Origin: Nitrososphaerales archaeon
Lineage (GTDB): Archaea > Thermoproteota > Nitrososphaeria > Conexivisphaerales > UBA164
DNA: 15,659 nt
Assembly: GCA_023256405.1 (NCBI GenBank)
Contig: JAGDXK010000008.1
Coordinates: 3,264 to 18,922 of the forward strand
Reading direction: 5' to 3'
Position 1 is the first letter of the stretch. Each line of letters opens with the position of its first letter. The notes below the pieces were generated by a model. The model ran no database searches. It had not been told where the DNA came from and saw nothing but the letters and a program-made list of their open reading frames with translations. Made by a program: the position numbers and the translations under genes. Below, one piece after another: positions 1 to 7,561 of this stretch.

Positions 1-2737
1 GGCAAAATACGACTCGTTCACATCCATTCAAAAAGCAGCAATACCTATTGTTGAAAAAGGGGAAAACTGCCTGATAATTGCCCCTACGGGAAGTGGCAAG
101 ACTGAGGCCGCAATGCTGCCACTGTTGAATAAACTGAGCAACAAAGAAAGAGGAAAAGGCATAAGGGTCATTTACATAACCCCTCTTCGCGCGCTGAACA
201 GAGACTTGCTGAAGAGGCTCAAATGGCTTGCTGCAGAGGCAGGGGTTAGCATTGCAGTGAGGCACGGCGACACGCCGCAGTCAGAGAGACAGGAACAAGC
301 TGCAAACCCGCCTGCGGTGCTCATAACCACTCCTGAAAGCCTGCAAAACCTTTTCCTTTCTGAAAGGCTCAAGAAAGCGCTTTCTAATGTTGAGGCAGTA
401 GTAGTAGATGAAATACATGAACTGTTTCCTAACAAAAGAGGCGCACAACTTGCCATAGCTTTAGAAAGGCTCGCAGCATACGCTAAAGATTTTCAAAGAG
501 TAGGCATAAGCGCGACAATAGGCAACATAGAGGAAGCAAGATCTTGGCTTTTTGGAAAAAGGCCCTGCAAAATAGCAAAGGCTGAAGAGAGCAAGGAGCT
601 TGAAATCAGCATAGAAATGCCGCTAAAGCCAAAAGGAGACTATGATTCTTTCAAAAAAGAGTTCAATCTTAACGATTCTGCGCTGGCGAGAATAGAACGC
701 ATAGCGGAACTTGTAAGAAGCTCAAGCTCCCTTCTTTTGTTTGCAAACACCAGGCAGGTTGTAGAATCTCTTGGAAACAAGCTAATCGCTTTTGATAAGG
801 AATATGGCTTTGGCCATATTGGAGTCCACCACAGCTCACTTGACAAAAACGAGAGAATAGAGGTTGAGAATGCTTTCAAAAGCGGCAAGATAAAGGCCAT
901 TGTTGCCACAAGTTCCCTAGAGCTAGGCATAGATATAGGTACTGTAGACATGGTAATACAGTACGGTTCGCCGAAGCAGGCTACGAGGCTTGTACAAAGA
1001 ATGGGCAGAGGCGGGCACAGGGAAAAAAGGGCAGCAAGAGGAAGAATAATAGTATCGGGCGCACTTGAGGCATTGGAATCTTTGGCCATATTGGAACAGG
1101 CAAAGAGAGGGGAGCTCGAAAAATACTCGATGCAGAAGAATGCAGCTGATGTTGTAATAAACCAGCTTTGCGGCATGGTGCTTGAAAGAAAAGAGGTAAG
1201 CAAGGACTATGCTTATTCGGTCATCTCTTCAGCCTCGCCCTTCGCAAACATGACAAAGGATTTATTCGACAAAATTGTAAACTTTGCATGCGAACAAAAG
1301 ATCATAAGAGAAGCAAGAGGCATACTGGGTCAGAGCTCAAGGACAAGATCATATTTCTACGAAAACATAAGCACCATACCAGAAACTACGAAATACACAG
1401 TAATTGAGGCCGTCAGCAACAGGATCATAGGCTTCCTAGATGAGGAGTTTGTTGCAAACTACCTAGAAGAAGGAACTGTGTTCATAACAAAAGGAATTCC
1501 TTGGAAGGTCATAAGTGTTGACGGTTATGCAATAAAGGTGGAGCAAAGCAAGCAGATCGAGGCAGCAATACCTGACTGGGAGGGCGAGGACATCCCAGTA
1601 ACAAGACTCACCGCTGAGACTGTGTTCGAATATATAAACTCAAAAGAGACGCCACATGAGTTGTTAGATGCTGATTCTACAGAGGCGATAGAAAAGCTGA
1701 AGAAAGAGCAGACAAAGTATTACACACCTTCCAAAGGCAAGGTCTTCATAGAAAATACCGAAGATGCAGCTTTGCTGCTTGTTCCCGCAGGCAAGCAGGC
1801 AAACGAAATGCTTGCCAGACTCATTTCCTTTGCCGTTTCGGGTGCACACCAAAATATCTCTGTTGTCGCAACACCTTACGGGGTCATAGTAAGGTTTGAA
1901 AACAGCGTGAGAAGACCTGATATAGCTAAGCTTTTGACATCTGGCAATCTTCTCTCTCTGCTAGATGGAGACGCTTACTTGGTAAACTCTGACATATTCA
2001 GATACAGGCTTGTCCAAATCGCAAAGCTTTCAGGAGTTATAGAAAGGAAAGCTGCATTGACCAGAAAGGACACGGTCAGGCTCTTAAATTTCTACAAAGG
2101 AACGCTGCTTTTCGAAGAGGCAAAGGACGACGTGCTAAACAACTACTTCGACCCATCCACTGCGAAGGAAATACTTACAAAGATCAAAAACAAAGAATTG
2201 GCAGTAGAGGCTTACGAACTTCCAGAGTTCTCACCTTTGGCAAAGGAGATAATAAACAGCTCTTTCGCATACGCCGAGCTCCTGGTGGAACCACATAGTG
2301 AAAGCGAGATAGAAGAATTGAAAAGCGGAATCTTGGGCAAACAGTTAGAACTCCTTTGCACATACTGCGGCTTCGCATTTTCTCACAAACTAGAGGAGAA
2401 GGATGAAGAACTGAAATGCCCGAAATGCGGCAGCCCTATGATTTGCATCTACTCCGACCAGCGGGCTGAAATAATGGAAAAGCTGAAAAAAGGCAAGATG
2501 CTGAATGAAAAGGAGGAGAGCGAGCATGAAAACATGATAAAAGAGGCTGGGTTGATAAGCTCCTATTCCAACAGAGCCCTCATAGCTCTTTCTACTTATG
2601 GAGTCGGCCTCTCCACAGCTTCAAGAATCCTCAGGATGTCTAGGAAAACATACAGGGAACTATTCATAGATCTTCTCGTTGCGCAAAAGAATTTCATACG
2701 CACGAAGAAATATTGGAAAGAAAGGTCAAAGCTTTAG
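1..2737 (+). CDS. lhr: Lhr-type superfamily 2 DNA/RNA helicase, 5' end beyond the window
   Basis: ATP-dependent helicase of the Lhr family, which in archaea is linked to DNA repair and nucleic-acid remodelling. The frame is open from base 2 to the edge, so the first Met (113) is internal and the true start lies outside. Counting from base 2 (911 codons), I see a Q-motif region (F6-Q10), Walker A APTGSGKT (27-34), DEIH box (136-139), SAT motif III (170-172), motif V ATSSLELGIDIG (302-313) and motif VI QRMGRGGHR (332-340). The long C-terminal part is typical of Lhr-core proteins, with two Cys pairs (786/789 and 806/809) that look like a zinc ribbon. Only some 20-30 N-terminal residues seem missing. 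The stop overlaps the end of convergent rpl14e by 12 bases. The gene belongs to the left piece, which is probably a different genome from the rest. Family call firm; cellular role inferred. Confidence 0.93.
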   Translation, partial: AKYDSFTSIQKAAIPIVEKGENCLIIAPTGSGKTEAAMLPLLNKLSNKERGKGIRVIYITPLRALNRDLLKRLKWLAAEAGVSIAVRHGDTPQSERQEQAANPPAVLITTPESLQNLFLSERLKKALSNVEAVVVDEIHELFPNKRGAQLAIALERLAAYAKDFQRVGISATIGNIEEARSWLFGKRPCKIAKAEESKELEISIEMPLKPKGDYDSFKKEFNLNDSALARIERIAELVRSSSSLLLFANTRQVVESLGNKLIAFDKEYGFGHIGVHHSSLDKNERIEVENAFKSGKIKAIVATSSLELGIDIGTVDMVIQYGSPKQATRLVQRMGRGGHREKRAARGRIIVSGALEALESLAILEQAKRGELEKYSMQKNAADVVINQLCGMVLERKEVSKDYAYSVISSASPFANMTKDLFDKIVNFACEQKIIREARGILGQSSRTRSYFYENISTIPETTKYTVIEAVSNRIIGFLDEEFVANYLEEGTVFITKGIPWKVISVDGYAIKVEQSKQIEAAIPDWEGEDIPVTRLTAETVFEYINSKETPHELLDADSTEAIEKLKKEQTKYYTPSKGKVFIENTEDAALLLVPAGKQANEMLARLISFAVSGAHQNISVVATPYGVIVRFENSVRRPDIAKLLTSGNLLSLLDGDAYLVNSDIFRYRLVQIAKLSGVIERKAALTRKDTVRLLNFYKGTLLFEEAKDDVLNNYFDPSTAKEILTKIKNKELAVEAYELPEFSPLAKEIINSSFAYAELLVEPHSESEIEELKSGILGKQLELLCTYCGFAFSHKLEEKDEELKCPKCGSPMICIYSDQRAEIMEKLKKGKMLNEKEESEHENMIKEAGLISSYSNRALIALSTYGVGLSTASRILRMSRKTYRELFIDLLVAQKNFIRTKKYWKERSKL

Positions 2738-2965
2738 CTTCTCAGCAGGTATTTCTAGCACCTTTGCTACTTCATTCTTGTCCGATGCATTGACCTTCTC
2801 CGCCAGGAATTCGAGGTGGTTTACGTTGCATTTCCTGGGTTTTGGCCTCAGCTCTGTTACTATGCTTACAAAATTATCATCTATTACCTTCACTATCACT
2901 GCCTTCTTTCCGGCATCCCTGCCGTACTTCTTTATGCATACTCTTCCTTCTTCAACTAGCTTCAT
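2726..2965 (-). CDS. rpl14e: Ribosomal protein L14e
   Basis: Small protein (79 aa) of the archaeal/eukaryotic large ribosomal subunit. The N-terminal stretch EEGRVCIKKYGRDAGKKAVI (residues 5-24) followed by VKVIDDNFV is the KOW-like SH3 fold of L14e, and the RKCNVNHLEFL segment (44-54) matches the family's conserved 'R..N..HLEPL' region. The length is at the short end for the family. Its ATG overlaps the cmk TGA (ATGA), so the pair is probably translationally coupled. A cmk-rpl14e pairing is common in archaea, which supports both calls. The 3' end overlaps the lhr stop tail-to-tail by 12 bases. Confidence 0.93.
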   Translation of the reverse strand: MKLVEEGRVCIKKYGRDAGKKAVIVKVIDDNFVSIVTELRPKPRKCNVNHLEFLAEKVNASDKNEVAKVLEIPAEKLKL

Positions 2966-3300
2966 TTTTTCACCTTTTTAATCTTTTCCAGCACGCTCCT
3001 CGCAACCTCTTCTGCAGAGAGCTTGTTAACATCAAGTACAACGTGGAACGGCGTGAAGTCTGAACCAAGGTGAATGCCATAAAGCTTTTCATAAAGGTCT
3101 TTGTTCTCGGTGTCTCTTTGTTTAATGACTTCTTTGGCCTCTTCCAAGCTCAAACCATCTCTTTGCGCAAGCCGCCTAGCCCTTTCTTCAGGACTAGCCT
3201 CAAGCCAAATCTTCAAACCGAAATCTGTAAGCCAAGGCAAAGTGTAGCTTGTAATCACAACATCGCCCTTAGATGCAAGCTCTATCAGACGCTTGCATAT
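2962..3300 (-). CDS. cmk: Cytidylate kinase, C-terminal part only (N-terminus lost at junction)
   Basis: Archaeal cytidylate kinase phosphorylates CMP/dCMP using ATP. The visible part begins around ICKRLIELASKGDVVI and continues with LKIWLEASPEERARRLAQRD (the NMP-kinase lid region with its arginines), KLYGIHLGSDFTPFHVVLD and a C-terminal KLSAEEVARSVLEKI helix, all standard for archaeal Cmk. The N-terminal P-loop half, roughly 65-80 residues with the GxxGxGT motif, is absent. The frame stays open to a GTG at 3354 and beyond, but upstream of about 3300-3340 it reads the antisense of the threonine synthase gene and shows no Cmk features. The fragment therefore cannot be a working kinase as it stands. 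It is coupled to rpl14e by an ATGA overlap. The upstream boundary given is approximate. Confidence 0.85.
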   Translation of the reverse strand: MCKRLIELASKGDVVITSYTLPWLTDFGLKIWLEASPEERARRLAQRDGLSLEEAKEVIKQRDTENKDLYEKLYGIHLGSDFTPFHVVLDVNKLSAEEVARSVLEKIKKVKK

Positions 3301-3360
3301 GGGGCCAAGCTGGTAAAGGGACAGCCGCCCACGGCTATTCCACCAAGCGCGCACGTCAGT
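3295..3360. other. Probable chimeric or recombination junction
   Basis: Two unrelated genes on opposite strands, cmk (reading left) and a threonine synthase-like gene (reading right), both lose their N-terminal halves inside this short interval. No start codon, promoter or remaining N-terminal domain for either can be found on the other side. Left of it, the genes form a block (lhr, rpl14e, cmk) with A-rich coding strands; right of it, base and codon use look different by eye. No insertion sequence or repeat is visible at the joint. An assembly error in a metagenome is my first reading, and a real rearrangement is possible. Confidence 0.75.
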
Positions 3361-4143
3361 GGGGAGATGGACTCCTACTTTTTGACGGGGCTGAAGACCC
3401 TTTCGTATGAGATTTTTGAAAAGAAACCTAACTTCTTTGATTACATATTTATTAGCGTAGGGGAGGGCGGGGGGATCTCGATGCTCTTTGCTGGATTTCA
3501 GGACACCGAGGAGCTCTTCAGGGCGAGAGTTCCCGCTCTCGTAGGGGTCTATCTTTCCACACAGAACAGCATAGTTGACGATCTCTCAACATCTGGCATA
3601 CACGGAACTCTTGCTGATTTCTCCATCAGCGTAACCGGCGGCTTCAAGATTAAGGTTGAGGACAGCGAAATTATTGAGGCTATGAGGGTTCTGGCCAGAT
3701 CGGAGGGTCTGTTTGCTGAGCCCGCTGCGGCGGTAGCGCTCGCCGGTCTCATGAAAGCAGTTGACTGGGGTCTGGTGGGAAAGAACAGCAGAGTCCTTTA
3801 CATTTTGACGGGCTCTGGTCTGAAGGACCCCGTTGCAATAGGTACTCTTATAGGGGTTAAGGCGCGAGGAGTAGAGGATGAAGGAGTGCCTGGAATAAAT
3901 GATACAAAAAAAGCGATCCTGAATATTTTGTACGTTGAGCCTGCCTATGGGTACAGGATCTGGAAGAAGCTTAAAGAAATGGGCATAGAAAAGACGCTCC
4001 CCGACGTTTATATAGCGCTGAGGGATCTTCTGAACGATGGCCTCATCAAGGCAACGGTAACAGCCAGAGGCGGCCGCGTCAGCAAAATCTACGAGCTTAC
4101 TACTCGGGGCCGGAAATACGTAGAGCTTCTTCTATCATACTGA
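3301..4143 (+). CDS. Threonine synthase-like PLP enzyme (C-terminal part) fused to a PadR-like winged-helix domain
   Basis: C-terminal part of a fold-type II PLP enzyme of the threonine synthase group, which converts O-phosphohomoserine to threonine. Visible: GLKTLSYEIFE (about 3388-3420), the phosphate-binding glycine loop VGEGGGIS (about 3457-3480), the EPAAAVALAGL segment (from about 3718) and the near-terminal LTGSGLKDP (about 3805-3831). The N-terminal half with the PLP lysine is missing at the junction. The open frame continues upstream to 3070, but there it is antisense to cmk and not part of this protein. After the enzyme comes a domain of about 90 residues (about 3865-4140) resembling PadR-type winged helices: AILNILYVEPAYGYRIWKKL, VYIALRDLLNDGLIKA, then a GGR...YELTTRG wing. 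This suggests DNA binding by the enzyme itself. Threonine synthase versus a related PLP lyase cannot be settled from half a protein. Confidence 0.8.
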   Translation, partial: GAKLVKGQPPTAIPPSAHVSGEMDSYFLTGLKTLSYEIFEKKPNFFDYIFISVGEGGGISMLFAGFQDTEELFRARVPALVGVYLSTQNSIVDDLSTSGIHGTLADFSISVTGGFKIKVEDSEIIEAMRVLARSEGLFAEPAAAVALAGLMKAVDWGLVGKNSRVLYILTGSGLKDPVAIGTLIGVKARGVEDEGVPGINDTKKAILNILYVEPAYGYRIWKKLKEMGIEKTLPDVYIALRDLLNDGLIKATVTARGGRVSKIYELTTRGRKYVELLLSY

Positions 4144-4154
4144 GTTCATGACAG

Positions 4155-4164
4155 CTTTTTATAG
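4155..4164 (+). promoter_or_regulatory. TATA-like box for the Nudix gene
   Basis: An AT-rich box (cttttttatag-like) is centred about 26 bases before the ATG at 4186. This is the spacing of an archaeal TATA box to a transcription start at the start codon, so a leaderless mRNA is likely. Confidence 0.6.
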
Positions 4165-4185
4165 TATCGTAGACTAATTTGATGC

Positions 4186-4719
4186 ATGAAGGAGCCAACC
4201 CTTCTGAGCTCGCAGGAGATATATGCCGGAAAGGTCTTCAGGGTTTACAGGGAGAAGTTTATCACTGAAAAAGGAGTGACAGAGGTGGAGGTCGTAAGAC
4301 ACAGGGGCGCCATCGCCGTGCTTCCTATCTTACCGGATAAGAGGGTGGTGCTCGAGAGGCAGTTCAGATATACGCTGCGGGACTTTATCTACGAGGTTCC
4401 AGCTGGAACCCTTGAAGAAAACGAAAGGCCAGAGGACTGCGCAAGAAGGGAGCTTCTGGAGGAAACAGGACTAACAGCCGAAAAGATGATCTATCTTACA
4501 AAGATCGTAATGAGTCCCGGATACGTTGATGAGACTATATACCTTTTTGTGGCATACGTCTCTGATAAGATGCAGGAAGCAAATCTCGAGAAAGATGAAA
4601 TAATAAGCACAGAGATATATACTATGGATCAGGCTCTTGAAATGATAAAGAGCGGAAAAATCGTGGACGCAAAAACGGTAAGCCTTTTGCTGCTGGCCAG
4701 AACGTTGGGACTCGTTTAG
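4186..4719 (+). CDS. Nudix hydrolase, probable ADP-ribose pyrophosphatase
   Basis: Cytosolic Nudix enzyme (177 aa) that most likely splits ADP-ribose into AMP and ribose 5-phosphate. The Nudix box is complete and canonical at residues 74-96: G74, E80, then R88-E89-L90, E92-E93 and G95-L96, supplying the Mg-binding glutamates. A proline in SPGYVDE (P112), about 16 residues after the box, is the feature that marks the ADP-ribose-specific branch. The N-terminal strand segment (GKVFRVYREKF) and the VPAGTLEE lead-in are also typical of NudF-like proteins. It has its own TATA-like box and looks leaderless. Its stop overlaps the stop of the convergent GNAT-like gene by a few bases. Substrate is inferred from the proline rule; other nucleoside diphosphate sugars are possible. 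Confidence 0.9.
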   Translation: MKEPTLLSSQEIYAGKVFRVYREKFITEKGVTEVEVVRHRGAIAVLPILPDKRVVLERQFRYTLRDFIYEVPAGTLEENERPEDCARRELLEETGLTAEKMIYLTKIVMSPGYVDETIYLFVAYVSDKMQEANLEKDEIISTEIYTMDQALEMIKSGKIVDAKTVSLLLLARTLGLV

Positions 4720-5453
4720 AGCTCTATTTCAAGCTTCTCAGGAGGCCTCAGAGGATAAGTCTTCTTCAGAATGTCCTCAGGAACAGGCCTTGTGCCGAAC
4801 AGGTCTCTAGCTTTAAGCTTGGGCTTCACCACTGACTCCCACAGGTCCTTTGTCAGATAATACACCCTGCTGCCTCCAAGCTCGTGCTGATACTGGGGCC
4901 ATGGCTTGGTTGTGTGCACGTATCTGAATCCCATCCTGAAGCCGAATGGGCTCTCGAAAGTTGCCCACCACTCATTAACCCCGACAAAGTCAAACGCATG
5001 CTCTATTTTTGACGCGTAGGCCATAATGCCAAGGTTCGACTTCCTCCTGAAGGTGATTGTGTGCAGGCTTATAGCTACGTTCTCGTCCCAGAACCTGTGG
5101 TTTACAATTGCCAGCAGCTCTCCAGTTTCAGAGGTCACCACAATTACGTATTCGTCCTTTATTCTGTTCTGAACCCATGCTAGGATTTCGCTATAGGTCC
5201 TCACCCCGACCAGGTGATAAAAGTCCCTGTCATATTTGTGATCTATGAGCTGCTTTAGCGTCTGGAGCATTACCTCAGCTTCCTCTTTCTTTGCCTCTCT
5301 TACCACTACTATCTCCCCTTCCTTGGTCTTCCAGAGCTTGGGAGTGTACGGAACCTGGAACTTTGGGTTTGGCGGAGCTGCCAGATAGTCCTCGATGTCC
5401 TCTATGGAGAACTTCAGGTCAGTCACTGATATGGGAACTTTTGGCTGTCCCAT
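4716..5453 (-). CDS. Uncharacterised protein with a GNAT-like acetyltransferase core
   Basis: I do not recognise a named family. The 245-residue protein has a layout like a GNAT N-acetyltransferase. After about 45 residues of Pro-rich lead, it has a first strand and helix VVVREAKKEEAEVMLQTLKQ (49-68), paired strands YVIVVTSETGELLAIVNHRF (102-121), and a strand plus helix (126-154, with FRRKSNLGIMAYASKIEHAF) at the place of the CoA-binding motif. The RRKSNLG loop is only a loose match to the usual Q/RxxGxG/A. The segment FESPFGFRMGFRYVHTTKPW (166-185) resembles the closing part of GNAT folds, and the C-terminal 50 residues are charged and proline-rich. No signal peptide or membrane segment is seen. 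It stands alone, transcribed divergently from tiaS. Coding status is secure from length, promoter and start; function is tentative. Confidence 0.8.
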   Translation of the reverse strand: MGQPKVPISVTDLKFSIEDIEDYLAAPPNPKFQVPYTPKLWKTKEGEIVVVREAKKEEAEVMLQTLKQLIDHKYDRDFYHLVGVRTYSEILAWVQNRIKDEYVIVVTSETGELLAIVNHRFWDENVAISLHTITFRRKSNLGIMAYASKIEHAFDFVGVNEWWATFESPFGFRMGFRYVHTTKPWPQYQHELGGSRVYYLTKDLWESVVKPKLKARDLFGTRPVPEDILKKTYPLRPPEKLEIEL

Positions 5454-5472
5454 GCATTAATTCACATAAAGT

Positions 5473-5483
5473 GTATATTTAAG
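5473..5483 (-). promoter_or_regulatory. TATA-like box for the GNAT-like gene
   Basis: Read on the minus strand, the box cttaaatatac is centred about 25 bases before the ATG at 5453. It lies in the 112-base divergent region (5454-5565) shared with the tiaS promoter. The leader would be close to zero. Confidence 0.6.
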
Positions 5484-5532
5484 TTTTAGGTTCTGCATGG
5501 AAAGATGGCCAAAGTCACAAATTTTGGAATAA

Positions 5533-5541
5533 TTTTAAATA
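5533..5541 (+). promoter_or_regulatory. TATA-like box for tiaS
   Basis: The box ttttaaata is centred about 28 bases before the GTG start at 5566, in the same divergent region as the promoter of the GNAT-like gene. Spacing again implies a leaderless transcript and supports the GTG as the true start. Confidence 0.6.
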
Positions 5542-5565
5542 AAAAGGAACCTTTTTTGTGAAAAG

Positions 5566-6873
5566 GTGACAGAGGAGGTATTTTCAGTAGGAATCGATGA
5601 TACAGATTCTCCTAAGGGTATGTGCACGACCTATGTTATGTTTACGTTCATAAATAGGGCTGTTAAGGATCTGGGAGCCCGCGTCGTTGGAATGCCCCGT
5701 TTGGTTAGGCTTAATCCCGCCTGCCCGTGGAAGACACGGGGAAACGCATCGCTTGGGGTCGATTTAGCTTTGAAGAGTAGTCAACTTGAGAGGTTAAAGG
5801 AGGTTCTGGTTGACACTATATTTGACCTTTCTGAATTAAGTGAAGCGGAAACCAATCCAGCGTTTGTGATTTTCAGGAGAAACGATATAGATGAAGGGAT
5901 AAGGAATTACGCAAGGGAGGCCGTCAAAAGGCTCGTTAATCCTCACGTGGCTGCCGAAATCGTCAAGAAAAGAGCAACCTATTCTTTTGGATTTAACGGC
6001 TGGAGGGGAATAGTTGGGGCGATCTCAGGTGCGGCCTACGATTTTCCATCAGGATATACGTATGAGCTCATAGCGTATCGCACAAAGGAGTACAGAGGAA
6101 CTCCAAGAAGGGTACTGCCTGAAAGCGTATTTCTTGCTGACAAAGCGCTTGATAGCTGCACCTTTGACAACGTGGATTATGAAAACAACGAGGTAAAAAT
6201 AACGCCTCATACCCCGTGCCCGGTCCTTCTCGGCATAAGAGGCATCGACATTACATGCCTTAAGAAGGCATTGGATCTGCTTGAAATCAGGGAGCCCGTT
6301 GAGGGATTTATCGTTTACAAAACCAATCAGGCAACTGATGACCATATTATTGCTGTTGAGAAGATAAGAGATATCGAGCCCCTGACCAGCGTGAGCTTTA
6401 AGGCAGAAATTTCTGACCTGCCATGGGCCTCTGCTGGAGGACACGTATTTGTTAATGTCACTGACGGCGAAAGCAAAATAAGGGTTGCTGCATACGAGCC
6501 CACAAGGGGGCTAAGACATGTGCTTCTGAGCCTGAGGCCTGGAGACATAGTAAGGGTTTGGGGCTCATATAAACCTCGTGAAGGGGAGCCTCCGACTGTT
6601 AACCTGGAAAAGATTGAAGTGATAAAGATTGGCCCCTATGGCAAATTGATGAATCCAATATGCCCGATCTGTGGCACCAGGATGAAATCGGAAGGCAAGG
6701 GAAAGGGCTATGAATGTCCCAGATGCAAGTTCAGAACGAAGGACGCTTCAAAGATCCTGGAGCTTGAAAGAAGAGACCTGGTACCAGGCATCTACGACGT
6801 GCCTCCAAAAGCAAGAAGACATTTATCTAGGCCGAGCTTCCTCAATGTGATTAAGGATGAAGGGAAAGATTAG
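5566..6873 (+). CDS. tiaS: tRNA(Ile2) 2-agmatinylcytidine synthetase TiaS
   Basis: Archaea-specific enzyme that attaches agmatine to C34 of tRNA-Ile2 in an ATP-dependent step, making agmatidine so that the tRNA reads AUA rather than AUG. The N-terminus SVGIDDTDSPKGMCTTYV (7-24) is the characteristic TiaS opening with the Asp cluster D11-D12-T13-D14. FGFNGWRGIVGAISG (141-155) and the PCPVLLGIRG segment (217-226) are also family regions. An OB-fold region follows at about 276-345, then a zinc ribbon with Cys pairs 366/369 and 384/387. Length (435 aa) fits the usual size of about 420. It begins with GTG; the TATA spacing and the conserved N-terminus agree on this start. The downstream RNA-binding gene starts 4 bases after the stop, so the two form an operon. 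Confidence 0.95.
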   Translation: MTEEVFSVGIDDTDSPKGMCTTYVMFTFINRAVKDLGARVVGMPRLVRLNPACPWKTRGNASLGVDLALKSSQLERLKEVLVDTIFDLSELSEAETNPAFVIFRRNDIDEGIRNYAREAVKRLVNPHVAAEIVKKRATYSFGFNGWRGIVGAISGAAYDFPSGYTYELIAYRTKEYRGTPRRVLPESVFLADKALDSCTFDNVDYENNEVKITPHTPCPVLLGIRGIDITCLKKALDLLEIREPVEGFIVYKTNQATDDHIIAVEKIRDIEPLTSVSFKAEISDLPWASAGGHVFVNVTDGESKIRVAAYEPTRGLRHVLLSLRPGDIVRVWGSYKPREGEPPTVNLEKIEVIKIGPYGKLMNPICPICGTRMKSEGKGKGYECPRCKFRTKDASKILELERRDLVPGIYDVPPKARRHLSRPSFLNVIKDEGKD

Positions 6874-6877
6874 AAAG

Positions 6878-7258
6878 ATGTCAGTATACGTGAACGTTCA
6901 TGCCACAGAGAATGAGGAGCTTATTTTGAGCTCACTGAGGTCAAAATTTGGGGATGGGGAGCTAAGAACCGAAAAGCTGACGGGTCACTACGGGGACGAA
7001 ATAAAGAGGCTAACTTTAGTTTTTATTAAAGGAATGGCTGAGGATGTAACTTCAAGGCTACTCAACGAGCTCGGAGCCTTTGATAAAGGTTATGTTCTTA
7101 ATGAGATACTTAAGGGGCTTGATAGGAACCAGCTTTTCATAAGACTCGACAAACAGAAGCTTGTTACCGGAATACTTGAGCTTGATGGCGACAAGCAAAT
7201 AAAAATAGAAGTTGATTTCTATTCAAAAAAGGACGCAAAGGAGTTTCTAACCAAATAG
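6878..7258 (+). CDS. COG1325-type RNA-binding exosome-associated protein
   Basis: Small protein (126 aa from this start) of the archaeal family annotated as an RNA-binding exosome subunit, COG1325. Visible hallmarks: VYVNVHATENEELILSSL at the N-terminus, EKLTGHYGDEIKRLTLVF in the middle (the 'GHYG/GHHGN' signature), and the FIRLDKQKLVTGILEL segment near the C-terminus. An ATG at 6857 in the same frame would overlap tiaS by 17 bases, but homology begins at the ATG at 6878, so I chose the latter. The gene sits 4 bases after tiaS and is surely co-transcribed. Its stop overlaps the end of convergent rpl12 by 12 bases. The exosome role is taken from family annotation and is not proven by the sequence. 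Confidence 0.85.
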   Translation: MSVYVNVHATENEELILSSLRSKFGDGELRTEKLTGHYGDEIKRLTLVFIKGMAEDVTSRLLNELGAFDKGYVLNEILKGLDRNQLFIRLDKQKLVTGILELDGDKQIKIEVDFYSKKDAKEFLTK

Positions 7259-7561
7259 AGCTGCCAGGCCCTCTAAGGCCTCTCCGCCCTTCTTCTCCTC
7301 TTCCTCCTTCTTCTCTTCTGCTGGCTGTGCTGCCTGCTGCTGAGCAGCTGGCTGTGCCTGAGCCGGTGCTGCTGAAACTGGAGCTGCGGCCACGGACTTC
7401 AGCACCTCATCTATGTTCACCTGCTTCAGGGCTGCCACAAGCGCTTTTATCTTGATCTCATCCACTGGAATTCCAACGGACTCTGAAAGCTTCTTAAGAT
7501 TCTCCTCGTTTATTTCCTTCCCCGCGCTGTGTAAAAACAGAGCCGCATACACGTAATCCAT
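7247..7561 (-). CDS. rpl12: Ribosomal protein L12 (archaeal P1/L12 stalk protein)
   Basis: Acidic stalk protein of the large ribosomal subunit that binds translation factors as multiple dimers on L10/P0. The start MDYVYAALFLHSAGKEINEE is the conserved dimerisation domain opening. Residues 57-81 form an Ala/Pro/Gln hinge, 82-91 an acidic Glu/Lys stretch, and the end EGLAALFG is the factor-binding tail. Total 104 aa, normal for archaea. Two in-frame upstream starts exist (ATG 7576, GTG 7579) adding MGRSR; I prefer 7561 from family conservation, though the TATA spacing would also suit 7576. Unlike the usual L1-L10-L12 cluster, the upstream neighbour is trmI and no L10 is visible. The hinge is unusually rich in glutamine. 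Confidence 0.95.
   Translation of the reverse strand: MDYVYAALFLHSAGKEINEENLKKLSESVGIPVDEIKIKALVAALKQVNIDEVLKSVAAAPVSAAPAQAQPAAQQQAAQPAEEKKEEEEKKGGEALEGLAALFG

Noticed and set aside
640..1203. Long minus-strand open frame inside lhr (187 codons)
   Set aside because: It is a shadow of the helicase gene: composition is Leu/Ser-rich antisense and no promoter or family features are seen.
2679..2981. Plus-strand open frame over rpl14e
   Set aside because: It is antisense to a clear ribosomal protein and has no features of its own.
3070..3300. Upstream part of the long plus-strand frame that ends in the threonine synthase domain
   Set aside because: It is antisense to cmk, has no family features, and the open frame is a chance extension across the joint. 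The protein's true N-terminus is missing.
3301..3354. Extension of cmk up to the GTG at 3354
   Set aside because: No Cmk motif is found there and the frame simply runs on as antisense of the threonine synthase gene. It is not a real start.
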